From: Paraliomyxa sp041600735
GTDB taxonomy: Bacteria; Myxococcota_A; Polyangia; Nannocystales; Nannocystaceae
DNA length: 64,000 bases
Reading direction: 5' to 3'
NCBI GenBank assembly: GCA_041600735.1
Contig: JBFIJN010000001.1
Span: 1 to 64,000, forward strand
In this document: one piece after another, positions 23,430-31,061 of the stretch
How positions within the stretch are numbered: the first letter of the stretch is position 1
Layout of the letters: each line of letters starts with the position of its first letter
Translations under genes and position numbers: made by a program
The notes under the pieces: model-generated
The model's database searches: none
Told to the model about the DNA's origin: nothing
The model's input: the letters and a program-made list of their open reading frames with translations, nothing else

Positions 23430-25637
23430 ATGAAGCTCGGTTCGTTTCTCCTCCTGGGTCTTGGTCTCACGGTTCAAGCTGGCATCGCCGACTCGGCCAT
23501 GGCCGATCCGCTGGCCGCCCCCGCGCCCCGAGCCCGCAAGGCCACGACCACGACCACGAAGGCCACCGCCCGGCCCAAGGTCAGGATTGGTCCCGCCGCC
23601 GGCCCGGCCACGAGCGAGCCCGCCAGCGAGCCCACCGCCGCCAAGCGCGACTTCAAGTTCATGGGCTCGCGGCTGCGCGAGCGGGCGCTCGCCAAGCCGC
23701 CCGCCGTGCCCAAGGTTGGCGAGCGCATCCGGCCGTCGGCGCGAGTGAAGGCTCAGACCCACAAGCCTGGCCATCGGCTCAGCGGTCGTATTCCGCCCAG
23801 GGCCTTCACCAGCACCAAGAACAAGTCCGAGCTCCAGACCCGCGAAGCGGGGGCCCCCAAGCGCATCCAGGCCGATCTCGCCGCGCTGCGCAAGTCCATC
23901 AAGGCCGGCAAGAGTCGCTACTCGGTGGGCTACACCGAGGTGCTCGACCAGCCGACCGAGAAGATCACCGGGCTGCGCGAGCCCGACAACCTCGTCCAGC
24001 TGGCGCGCAAGCAGAACGCCGAGGCCGCCACGCTGGCCCGCGCTCGCTACCTGCCCAACCTGCGCCAGCGCTCGCTTCGCGGCAAGCAGATCGTCGGTCC
24101 CGACGGTGCGGACGCGGCCCCCAAGCAATCCGAGCAGGTCGACGCGCCGTTCGAGCCGATGGTGGGCGACGCCACCTGCTCGGTCTCGGGCACCGCTTGG
24201 AGCTGGAAGGAGTACCTGTCCCCGCCGCGCTCGCAGGGCAGCTGCGGCAGCTGCTGGGCGTTCGCAACCTTGGCCGTCTTCGAGGCGGCGGAGCGCATCG
24301 CCAACGGCCTCGGCAAGGACCTCGACTTCTCCGAGCAGCACTTGGTCGATTGTGCCGAGGACAGCAGCGGCTTCGACATCGGCAGCTGCTCGGGCGGCTA
24401 CACCGTGATGGTGTTCGACTATCTCCAGCGCAAGGGGGCGCCGCTCGAGAGCGAGGTGCCCTACAAGGAGCGCGATTCCACCTGCGATCGCAGCCTCCAG
24501 GCCAAGGAGAAGATCGCCAACTGGGGCTTCGTCGACCCCGACGGGCAGACGCCCAGCGTCGACGAGATCAAGGCCTCGCTGTGCAACTACGGCCCGCTGT
24601 CGTCCTCGGTGTACGTGTCTTCGGCCTTCAAGGCCTACACCGGCGGCGTGTTCGACGAGATGGGCGCGGGCCAGACCAACCACGCCGTCACCCTGGTCGG
24701 TTGGGACGACAAGCGCGGTGCATGGCTGATGCGAAACTCGTGGGGCAAGTGGTGGGGCGAAGATGGCTACATGTGGATCAAGTACGGCAGCAACAGCATC
24801 GGTCGCTCCGCTGCTTGGGCCGTGGTCGAGCCCGACGAGAAGCCCGCCAAGGCGCAGAAGTTCAAGTCGCGCCACATGCTCGTGCGCAACAAGACCGGGC
24901 AGCCGCTCACCGTGAGCTTGCTGTTCGAGTACGGGCGCAAGTGGGCGCCGGCGGCCCCGGGCAAGGGCGACGACAAGGCGCTCCAGTTCACCATTGCGGC
25001 CGATAGCGAGGCGCTGCTGGGGACCAACGGCCGCGAGATCGTGGCCTCGACCGCGCGCCTGTGGGCCGAGGGCTCCGCTGGCGGCACGTGGACCAAGTAC
25101 CGTGGCTCCGACCTCGCGCTGGTTCCCGATGGCTCGTACACCGCAACGGAGCACGAGACCTTCGTCTATACGTTCGACGGCACCAACATCGACGCGGGCG
25201 GCAAGGGGACGACCGGCAAGGGCAAGGGCAAGTCGGCCAACGACCTCATCGCCGAGGCGTTCTCGCTGATCGACAGCGGCAAGCAAGTCGAGGGCCGCGC
25301 CGCCTTCTCGCGCTTCCTCGAGGGCAACCCCGGCCATCCCCGGGTCGCCGAGGTGCGCTTCTGGATGGGCTACAGCTACTACCTCGAGGGTGCGTTCTAC
25401 GAGGCGCTCATCGAGTGGTATGACGTGGTCTACGAGCACCCCGAGGACGATTTCGTCGCGTACGCGCTCTACTACTCGGGCCTCGCGTACACCTCGCGTG
25501 GGCAGTGCAATTTCGCCCAGCAGTGCTTCGAGCTCGTGGCGCACGCGGGCTATCCCGCCGCCACCAAGGAGTGGATCGACGCCGCCCTCGATCAGCTGAA
25601 GGCGCTGAAGGCCAACCCCAAGGCCTACTGCGGCTGA
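23430..25637 (+). CDS. Secreted papain-family (C1A) protease with TPR tail
   Basis: This 735-residue protein has a signal peptide (cut near residue 26) and a basic, Ala/Pro-rich pro-region of about 220 residues. The papain core has the oxyanion Gln in PPRSQGSCGSCWAFA, catalytic Cys275, NHAVTLVGWDD with the catalytic His, and NSWGKWWGEDGY with the Asn. A roughly 110-residue beta-rich domain follows (FKSRHMLVRNKTG onward), then a Gly/Lys-rich linker. It ends in a TPR-like module (EAFSLIDSGKQVEGRAAFSR, MGYSYYLEGAFYEALIEWY). Papain-fold proteases with a long pro-region are made as zymogens. The TPR part resembles YbgF-type repeats and may bind a partner or cell wall. ATG 23430 is preferred over TTG 23427. 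Confidence 0.9.
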   Translation: MKLGSFLLLGLGLTVQAGIADSAMADPLAAPAPRARKATTTTTKATARPKVRIGPAAGPATSEPASEPTAAKRDFKFMGSRLRERALAKPPAVPKVGERIRPSARVKAQTHKPGHRLSGRIPPRAFTSTKNKSELQTREAGAPKRIQADLAALRKSIKAGKSRYSVGYTEVLDQPTEKITGLREPDNLVQLARKQNAEAATLARARYLPNLRQRSLRGKQIVGPDGADAAPKQSEQVDAPFEPMVGDATCSVSGTAWSWKEYLSPPRSQGSCGSCWAFATLAVFEAAERIANGLGKDLDFSEQHLVDCAEDSSGFDIGSCSGGYTVMVFDYLQRKGAPLESEVPYKERDSTCDRSLQAKEKIANWGFVDPDGQTPSVDEIKASLCNYGPLSSSVYVSSAFKAYTGGVFDEMGAGQTNHAVTLVGWDDKRGAWLMRNSWGKWWGEDGYMWIKYGSNSIGRSAAWAVVEPDEKPAKAQKFKSRHMLVRNKTGQPLTVSLLFEYGRKWAPAAPGKGDDKALQFTIAADSEALLGTNGREIVASTARLWAEGSAGGTWTKYRGSDLALVPDGSYTATEHETFVYTFDGTNIDAGGKGTTGKGKGKSANDLIAEAFSLIDSGKQVEGRAAFSRFLEGNPGHPRVAEVRFWMGYSYYLEGAFYEALIEWYDVVYEHPEDDFVAYALYYSGLAYTSRGQCNFAQQCFELVAHAGYPAATKEWIDAALDQLKALKANPKAYCG

Positions 25638-26125
25638 GCGCGGCGGCGGAGGGCGGCGAGGACGAGGAGCCCCGCCAGCCACCCGCCCCGCGGCGATCCA
25701 CCGCGCGAGCCGATCGAGCACCCGCGCTGCTCCGTCGGGGCCGTCGGCGGCGGCCCGGCCTCGGAGGTACGGGGCGGCTCGCCGTTGGCGGGGGCCTCGG
25801 GGTCATCGGCCCGGGCCGGCGGCGGCGCGTCGTCGCTGGGCCCGTCCTTGCAAGCCAGGCACGCGTGGCACGTGGTCTCGGGCGGGCTTCCCTTGGAGTA
25901 GTCGAGGTCGCAGCACTCGTCGGCTCGGCAGGCACCCGGGATCGTCTTGCGCTCGAGCTCGCCGCCGCCCGGCGGCTTGACCAGCTTCATCCTCTGGCAG
26001 GCCTCGCCCTCGCGCTTGCCCTTGCACGCCTCCACATCGGGGTTGGCCTTCGCCGTCGACGGCACCGTGAGCCCAGCGAGACACACGAGCGCAAGACCGA
26101 CGATCGACGACGAAGAGCGAGCCAT
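25625..26125 (-). CDS. Cys-rich secreted protein with MYXO-CTERM-like tail
   Basis: This 166-residue protein has a signal peptide (cut near AKAN, residue 28). A Cys-rich domain has eight cysteines spaced as in CKGKREGEACQRM, CRADECCDLD and CHACLACKDG. An acidic Pro/Ala-rich linker follows. The C-terminus is an RGCSIGSRGG element, a hydrophobic helix (GWLAGLLVLAALRRR) and a basic end. That Cys-Gly/Ser plus helix plus Arg cluster is the layout of MYXO-CTERM sorting signals, which direct proteins to the myxobacterial cell surface after processing. The stop overlaps the end of the convergent protease gene by 13 nt. Function unknown; a small disulphide-rich surface protein is likely. Confidence 0.8.
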   Translation of the reverse strand: MARSSSSIVGLALVCLAGLTVPSTAKANPDVEACKGKREGEACQRMKLVKPPGGGELERKTIPGACRADECCDLDYSKGSPPETTCHACLACKDGPSDDAPPPARADDPEAPANGEPPRTSEAGPPPTAPTEQRGCSIGSRGGSPRGGWLAGLLVLAALRRRAQPQ

Positions 26126-26177
26126 GGGGTCGCCAGAGTGGCACGTGCCGCCGTGGCTCGCCAAGCGCGGGGCTGGT

Positions 26178-26723
26178 TCAGCGGCGGGCTCGCACGATGA
26201 GCGCGCCTCGCAGCTTTCGCGTGCGCTCGAGCAGCACTCCAGCAAAGAAGCCGAGCCCCAGCACGCCGAGCCCCAGCGCCCACGGGAGCGGCTCCTCGGG
26301 TCGGCGGTCGGGGGCGGGGCTGCGCTCGACCATCACCTCCACCGCGGCCTCGGGGCCGACCACCGCGTGCGCGACGGTCAGCACGCGCGCCGGGAGGCTG
26401 CTCTCGTCGGCATCCACCGCGCCGCGCACCACCGCGAGCACCCGCGGGCGCCCGCGGGTCGCGCGAGGCGGCAGCTCCACGTCGACGCGGGCCTCGACCA
26501 CGCTGGGGAGGACCGCGAGCGCTCGCTCGATCTCCTGGGCCAGCGCGATCTCGCGGCGCGCCTGCTCGCCCTCGCGCGTCGGCACGAGGCTCGGGTCGCC
26601 AAACAGCGCGGCCTTGTCGGCGCGGCGGGGCGCGGGACCCGGTCCGCGCGGGGCAGCCGGGGCCTCACAGGCGAGCGCCAGCCACAGCGAGGCGAGCGCG
26701 AGGATGCGGACCGGGCGGTGCAT
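26178..26723 (-). CDS. Orphan YscJ/FliF-like lipoprotein
   Basis: This 181-residue protein begins with a lipoprotein signal ending in LALAC. The central part REGEQARREIALAQEIERAL, followed by SVVEARVDVELPP, matches the ring-building domain of YscJ/SctJ/FliF (secretin-ring family), where E-L-E-R-x-L-x-x-I-x-G-V-x-x-A-R-V is conserved. A C-terminal helix (LPWALGLGVLGLGFFAGVLL) with a basic tail gives the typical lipoprotein-plus-membrane-span layout of SctJ. It is shorter than SctJ (about 240 aa). No other type III secretion or flagellar genes are in the window, and the next gene upstream is a sigma factor. It may be a lone relative rather than part of a functional injectisome. Confidence 0.7.
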   Translation of the reverse strand: MHRPVRILALASLWLALACEAPAAPRGPGPAPRRADKAALFGDPSLVPTREGEQARREIALAQEIERALAVLPSVVEARVDVELPPRATRGRPRVLAVVRGAVDADESSLPARVLTVAHAVVGPEAAVEVMVERSPAPDRRPEEPLPWALGLGVLGLGFFAGVLLERTRKLRGALIVRARR

Positions 26724-26779
26724 GGCCGGAGCACACCAGTCGGGCGCGGTCGCTCCAAATAACCGGCGCAGCGGTGCGC

Positions 26780-27481
26780 TCAGCTCGTGTTGGGATCGAG
26801 GCGCAGCTGTCCCGCGAGCCGCCGGAGCAGCGCCGCGTGACGGCGGGAGATCGTCGACTTGCTGACCCCGGCCTGCTCGCCGAGCTCGGTCATCGTGAGC
26901 CCCTTGTCGTAGACCGCGGTCAGCAGGGCGCGCTCCTCGTCGGTGCAGTGGCGCTCGACCGTACGTCGCACGTGTTCGCGCAGCTGAGCCTCGTGGATCA
27001 CCACTTCGGGATCATCACTGGTATCGTCCGCGACGCTCTCGGGGTCCGGCCCGCCAATGCGCGAGAGCACCACCGACGCGGTCGCGTGCGCCACGATGTC
27101 GGCGGCTGCGTCTACCCGCTCGCGCAGCGTGCGAGGATCGGGGCCCTCGCCGGCTTCGTGCTGCTCCGCGTGCTCGAGCAGCGCTTGCGTGGCCTGCATC
27201 GTACGCAGCGCGCGCGAGCGTCGGCGCAGCCCCGGAACCGCGCGGCGTGCCGCATCGATCATCGCGCCACGCACCCGGTGGAACGAGTAGCTACGAAACG
27301 AGGTCGCGAGCGCGGGGTCGTAGCGCAGGCCGCACTTCACCAGCGCCTCGTAGCCCGCCGAGCGCAGGTCGTCCTCGGAGATCCGCGCCAGCCGCAGCAC
27401 GAGGATCCGCGCCAGTTGATCTACCAGCGGCTTGCCCCGCTCCACACGGCGGCGTTGCTCACGGGTCAGCGCCTCGGTCAC
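26780..27481 (-). CDS. Sigma-70-family factor, FliA-like
   Basis: This 233-residue protein has sigma region 2 (DDLRSAGYEALVKCGLRYDP, then SFRSYSFHRVRGAMIDAARR) and region 4 with a helix-turn-helix (ERALLTAVYDKGLTMTELGE, QAGVSKSTISRRHAAL). The F-x-x-Y-x-x-x-R-V-R-G-A-M-I-D pattern is that of sigma-28/FliA and SigB-like group 3 factors. Region 3 is degenerate and acidic. The start GTG 27481 overlaps the PilZ stop as GTGA, so the two are translationally coupled. There is no anti-sigma gene next to it. A link between c-di-GMP sensing and transcription is plausible by position. Confidence 0.85.
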   Translation of the reverse strand: MTEALTREQRRRVERGKPLVDQLARILVLRLARISEDDLRSAGYEALVKCGLRYDPALATSFRSYSFHRVRGAMIDAARRAVPGLRRRSRALRTMQATQALLEHAEQHEAGEGPDPRTLRERVDAAADIVAHATASVVLSRIGGPDPESVADDTSDDPEVVIHEAQLREHVRRTVERHCTDEERALLTAVYDKGLTMTELGEQAGVSKSTISRRHAALLRRLAGQLRLDPNTS

Positions 27482-27798
27482 GACTTGTCGCGTTGCACGT
27501 CGCGCATGTGCTTGCGCAGCGCCCACTTCTGCTCGTCGCCGAGGTTCTCGAAGCGCAAGCCCATGTCGCGGTCGGTGGCCCGGACCACGCGTCCCGCCAG
27601 CGGGAGGTTGGCGCCGAGCGTGGGGAACGTCAGCACGATCTGCACGACGGTGCCCGCGGCTTCCCAGGCGGGCTCGTCGAAGCGGCAGCCGCCGAGGCTG
27701 AGGTCGGCGATCTCGTGGGAGAGCACGACCTCTTCACCAATCACATCGGCACGAGCCTCCACCGCGAATCGGGGATGAAGGCGCGCTTCGGCAGACAC
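27478..27798 (-). CDS. PilZ-domain c-di-GMP-binding protein
   Basis: This 106-residue protein is essentially one PilZ domain. The two c-di-GMP binding motifs are present: R-x-x-x-R (RLHPR, about residues 6-10) and D/N-x-S-x-x-G (DLSLGG, about residue 37). The domain continues with beta strands (TVVQIVLTFPT, LAGRVVRATDRDMGLRFENL) and a C-terminal helix. Start GTG 27798 leaves the R-x-x-x-R loop near the N-terminus, as is normal; longer upstream frames are not protein-like. Its stop overlaps the sigma-factor start codon. The divergent 280-nt region upstream (27799-28078) should carry promoters for both directions, but no confident motif is seen. Confidence 0.85.
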   Translation of the reverse strand: MSAEARLHPRFAVEARADVIGEEVVLSHEIADLSLGGCRFDEPAWEAAGTVVQIVLTFPTLGANLPLAGRVVRATDRDMGLRFENLGDEQKWALRKHMRDVQRDKS

Positions 27799-28078
27799 CC
27801 CCGCATGATAGCGATCCTCCGCTTCGGCGCGAACCCGGCGCTTCGGGGATTCTCCCAGCCCCCACGCCCGGCCGCCGCGGCGACGACCCCTGGGAACGCG
27901 ATCTGCGTGAGAAGCGCAGTGACGCTCGGGACGGCATGACATCCGCGTGGGGGCTCGTTTGCCATTCTGACAACCCGCGGTGCCCCGCCCCCTCGATAAG
28001 CCCATGAAAACTGGCGCTCTTTGGCCTACCTTCCGGGGGGTCGCGGCCTTGCAAAGCCCAAGGCCGCTGCCCCTCGTC

Positions 28079-28597
28079 ATGCGCCACCGTCTCGTATCGC
28101 TGCTCCTGTGCTTGTTCTTCGTTGGCCTCACCGCGCCCATGGTCGGGTGCAAGGACGGCCCCACGATCCCGGGAACCGAGATCCCCGATACCGAGGAGAA
28201 CCGCGACATCTTGCGGGTGCTCGAGCGCTACCGGACTTCGTTCGTGCGCCGCGACGCCGCGGGCGTGCTCTCCACGGCGCACCCCTCGTACTACGACGAG
28301 GCGGGGACCGACGATCCCACCGACGACATCGAGTACTCCGAGCTCGGGCCGATCTTGCGCCAGCGCTTGGCCCAGCTCGAGGCGATCCGCTTCACCATCG
28401 ACTATCTCGAGGTCAACGTGGTGCAGGATCGGGCGGTGGTGAAGGTGTGGATCGACGCGAGCTTCCAGCTGCGCAGCATCGCCGATGCCGAGACGGGGCT
28501 CATTCGCGTGGACGGCCGGCACACGCGCAAGCAGGACCACGCGATGTTCGAGCTGGTGCGCGAGCAGGGTGCCTGGCGCATCACCAAGGGGCTCTAG
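28079..28597 (+). CDS. NTF2-like lipoprotein at the edge of the rSAM locus
   Basis: This 172-residue protein has a lipoprotein signal MRHRLVSLLLCLFFVGL ending in MVGC, then an acidic spacer (PGTEIPDTEENRDIL). The mature domain has the alpha/beta pattern of NTF2/SnoaL-like proteins: a first helix ILRVLERYRTSFVRRDAAGVL with ALT-type S-x-H-P-S-Y-Y, then four strands ending in DHAMFELVREQGAWRITKGL. Such folds bind small ligands or act as isomerases. No catalytic assignment is possible. Its stop lies 32 nt before the first radical SAM gene on the same strand, so it may belong to that locus, but it could also be independent. Confidence 0.75.
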   Translation: MRHRLVSLLLCLFFVGLTAPMVGCKDGPTIPGTEIPDTEENRDILRVLERYRTSFVRRDAAGVLSTAHPSYYDEAGTDDPTDDIEYSELGPILRQRLAQLEAIRFTIDYLEVNVVQDRAVVKVWIDASFQLRSIADAETGLIRVDGRHTRKQDHAMFELVREQGAWRITKGL

Positions 28598-28629
28598 GGG
28601 CCCGTGCCGCGGGTCGCGGCAGGACCATC

Positions 28630-29568
28630 ATGCCGGGCCTGCTCGATGTCATCCTCGGCTACGACTGCAACCTCGCGTGTGACTACTGCACGATCACGCC
28701 GGCCATGCGCCTGCGGGCGCTGCCGAGCGCGCGCGTGGTGGCCGAGCTGCGGCGCGGGCGTGAGGACGGCTACGACGCGGTCTCCCTGACCGGAGGCGAG
28801 CCGACGATCCGCGGCGACCTCCTGGGCCTGGTGAAGGCCGCCCGCGCGCTGGGCTACGAAGACGTCAAGCTGCAGACCAATGGGCTCGTGCTCGCAGCGC
28901 CCGGCAACATGGCTCGGCTGGCGCTCGTGGGGGTGAGCCGGGTGCACGTGTCGATCCATACGCACCGCGAGGATCGCTACGACGCGCTGGTGCGCCGCCC
29001 GGGCAGCTACGCGCTGATGGAGCGTGGCTTGACGGCTGCCGTGGCGCAGGGCCTCGAGGTGGTGGCCGAGGTGATCCTAAAGGAGGATACCTACCGCGAC
29101 CTGGTCGACGCGCTCGCGTGGCTGCACGCGCGCGGGGTGAAGGCGGCGGATCTGTGGTTCGTGTCGCTCACCGACGGCAACGCGAACAACGTGGCCTCGA
29201 TGCCGAGGATGACCGACGTCGTGCCCGTGATGCAGGAGGGCTTCGCGTTTGCCCGTGCGCACGGGATGCGGGTTCGCTCGCTCCACGTGCCGCGCTGCTT
29301 GCTGGGCGAGGATCACCCGCACGCGCATGATCCGGGCCGCGAGCGCGTGCGCGTGGTGACGCCCGACGCGACGTTCGAGCTGCGGCACAGCCGGCTCACC
29401 GGGCAGCTGCACGTGGCCGCGTGCCGCGGGTGCGCCTGGGAGGAGCGCTGCCCCGGGGTTCGCGAGGACTATGTCGAGCGCCATGGCGATGCAGAGATCG
29501 CCGCCGCCCGCGGACAGCCGCCGACGCGGCCCGGCAGCGCGGCGAGGCTGCCGATCGTGCGGGCGTGA
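28630..29568 (+). CDS. Radical SAM enzyme rSAM-1 of the modification locus
   Basis: This 312-residue protein has the radical SAM motif C13-x3-C17-x2-C20 (YDCNLACDYC), binding a [4Fe-4S] cluster, and a GGEP motif at 55-58 (SLTGGEP). The beta-alpha barrel continues through HVSIHTHREDRYDAL. The C-terminal Cys set reads CRGCAWEERCPG, followed by YVERHG. Related Cys-x2-Cys-x5-Cys-x-G endings occur in all five intact radical SAM proteins here, except that the HxsB-like one has a SPASM-like set. This suggests an auxiliary cluster and a common origin. It is 312 aa, a single-domain barrel. The substrate is unknown; peptide or protein modification is inferred from the neighbours. Confidence 0.88.
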   Translation: MPGLLDVILGYDCNLACDYCTITPAMRLRALPSARVVAELRRGREDGYDAVSLTGGEPTIRGDLLGLVKAARALGYEDVKLQTNGLVLAAPGNMARLALVGVSRVHVSIHTHREDRYDALVRRPGSYALMERGLTAAVAQGLEVVAEVILKEDTYRDLVDALAWLHARGVKAADLWFVSLTDGNANNVASMPRMTDVVPVMQEGFAFARAHGMRVRSLHVPRCLLGEDHPHAHDPGRERVRVVTPDATFELRHSRLTGQLHVAACRGCAWEERCPGVREDYVERHGDAEIAAARGQPPTRPGSAARLPIVRA

Positions 29569-29621
29569 GCGGCCGTCGCAAGGCTCGCGACGGCATCTTC
29601 GTCGCCACGGCGGTGTCGCGG

Positions 29622-29627
29622 TACCCT
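29622..29627 (+). promoter_or_regulatory. -10-like element before rSAM-2
   Basis: TACCCT ends 8 nt before GTG 29636 in the 67-nt gap between two radical SAM genes, so rSAM-2 may have its own near-leaderless promoter. Confidence 0.35.
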
Positions 29628-29635
29628 GAGCTCGC

Positions 29636-30829
29636 GTGGCGAACATCGGCTACATCCAGGTCGTTCGGCACTGCAACCACTTCTGCGGGTTCTGCTCGAA
29701 CCCGACCACGCCGTACACCCATGACCTCGGCTCGATGCGCGTGCTGGTCGATGATTTCGTCGAGCGCGGCTACTTCGGCGTGATCCTCACCGGCGGCGAG
29801 CCCACGCTGCACCCCGAGCTGCCCGCCATCGCCGAGTACGCGGCCAACAAGGGTCTGCACGTCCGCGTGATCACCAACGGCCACCGGCTCGCCGACCCGG
29901 AGTTCGCGCGCGCGCTCGCATCGGCGGGGGTGGCCCTCGTGCACGTGTCGATCTACTCGGTGCGCCCCGAGGTCGAGGCGCGCCTGCGCGGGGCCGAGGA
30001 CACGCTGCCGCGCGCGCTGCGAGCCCTCGCCGCGGCGCACGACGCCGGGCTGCAGCTCAACATCAACTGCGTGATCAACCGGCTCAACGCCGATCACCTC
30101 GACGAGAACATCCGCTACTTCCTGCGCCACCATCCCTACGTGCGGCACTTCGTGTGGAACAACCTCGATCCCTCGATGGGGCGCGCCGAGGTCAACCAGG
30201 CCCAGTTCACGCCGCGGCTGTGCGACTTCGAGCTCTCGCTGCACCGGGCGATGCGGCTGCTCCATCGCAGTGGTCGCACGTTTCGCGTGGAGAAGGTGCC
30301 GCTGTGCTACATGACCGACTTCGCGTGGGCCTCGACCGAGACCCGCAAGATCGTCAAGGACGAGGAGCGCATCGTGCACTTCCTCGACGACAAGCAGACG
30401 GTGCGGCAGACCGCGTGGGGCCACCGCTACGCGCCGGGCTGCGCGGTCTGTAGCTTGCGCTCGATCTGCGGGGGGCTGTTCGATCGCGGGGATGGCTACG
30501 ATCCCGCCGAGCTCGCTCCGGTGTTCGTCGATCGCGACGTGATCGTGCAGGCGATCCTCGCGGACGACGACGATCCGAGTGAGGGTCGCGTTCGCACGCT
30601 GGTGGAGTGGAAGGCTCGCCACGAGGGAGGCGGACCGGAGCCCGTGAGCGAGTCGCTCGAGCCCGCAGCGCAGACGGAGGCCTCGGCACTGATCCCCGTG
30701 GGGCGCGTGACCGACCGCGGCCGCCGGCTCTACGCGGCGAAGCGGCGGATGGAGGCGCGCAAGGCCGAGTCGGCCGGGGTGCAGCAGGAGCGGCCCCAGG
30801 CCGACACCGATCCCCAAGAACCCCGCTAG
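29636..30829 (+). CDS. Radical SAM enzyme rSAM-2 of the modification locus
   Basis: This 397-residue protein starts at GTG 29636. The cluster motif is C13-x3-C17-x2-C20 (RHCNHFCGFC) and GGEP is at 53-56 (ILTGGEPTLHPEL). The barrel continues with HVRVITNGHRL, VSIYSVRPEVEARLRG and LNINCVINRLNADHLDE. The C-terminal Cys motif reads CAVCSLRSICGG with GYDPAELAPV, matching the ending of the other paralogues. A roughly 75-residue tail rich in Glu, Ala and Gln follows the barrel and is probably disordered. It is 67 nt downstream of rSAM-1 and on the same strand, hence probably co-expressed. Enzyme class is certain, substrate unknown. Confidence 0.88.
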   Translation: MANIGYIQVVRHCNHFCGFCSNPTTPYTHDLGSMRVLVDDFVERGYFGVILTGGEPTLHPELPAIAEYAANKGLHVRVITNGHRLADPEFARALASAGVALVHVSIYSVRPEVEARLRGAEDTLPRALRALAAAHDAGLQLNINCVINRLNADHLDENIRYFLRHHPYVRHFVWNNLDPSMGRAEVNQAQFTPRLCDFELSLHRAMRLLHRSGRTFRVEKVPLCYMTDFAWASTETRKIVKDEERIVHFLDDKQTVRQTAWGHRYAPGCAVCSLRSICGGLFDRGDGYDPAELAPVFVDRDVIVQAILADDDDPSEGRVRTLVEWKARHEGGGPEPVSESLEPAAQTEASALIPVGRVTDRGRRLYAAKRRMEARKAESAGVQQERPQADTDPQEPR

Positions 30830-30850
30830 CGACGTTGTTCGGCGCCGCGG

Positions 30851-30870
30851 TCAGTGAGTCAGCTCACTGA
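30851..30870. promoter_or_regulatory. Perfect inverted repeat upstream of the response regulator
   Basis: TCAGTGAG-TCAG-CTCACTGA has 8-bp arms and a 4-nt centre, followed by AAAAAA. On the plus strand the tract after the stem is A, not T, so it is not a Rho-independent terminator in that direction. It lies in the 232-nt gap (30830-31061) between rSAM-2 and the regulator and looks like a dimeric-regulator operator. Confidence 0.5.
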
Positions 30871-31061
30871 AAAAATGCGTCACCGACCCGACGAGTTTTC
30901 CCGGCGGCGCCACTACTACTTGATGAGCGCCCCGATGAGGCGGGCGGCTCGCCTGGCTCGCGCCTCCTTCGTAGGGCGCGTGTGGCCGTCCGAGACACCC
31001 CGATCGTGGCCCCCGTGCGCTTGCCCGTGGTCCTTCGCATCGGCGCGACAGGTAGGTAGCG

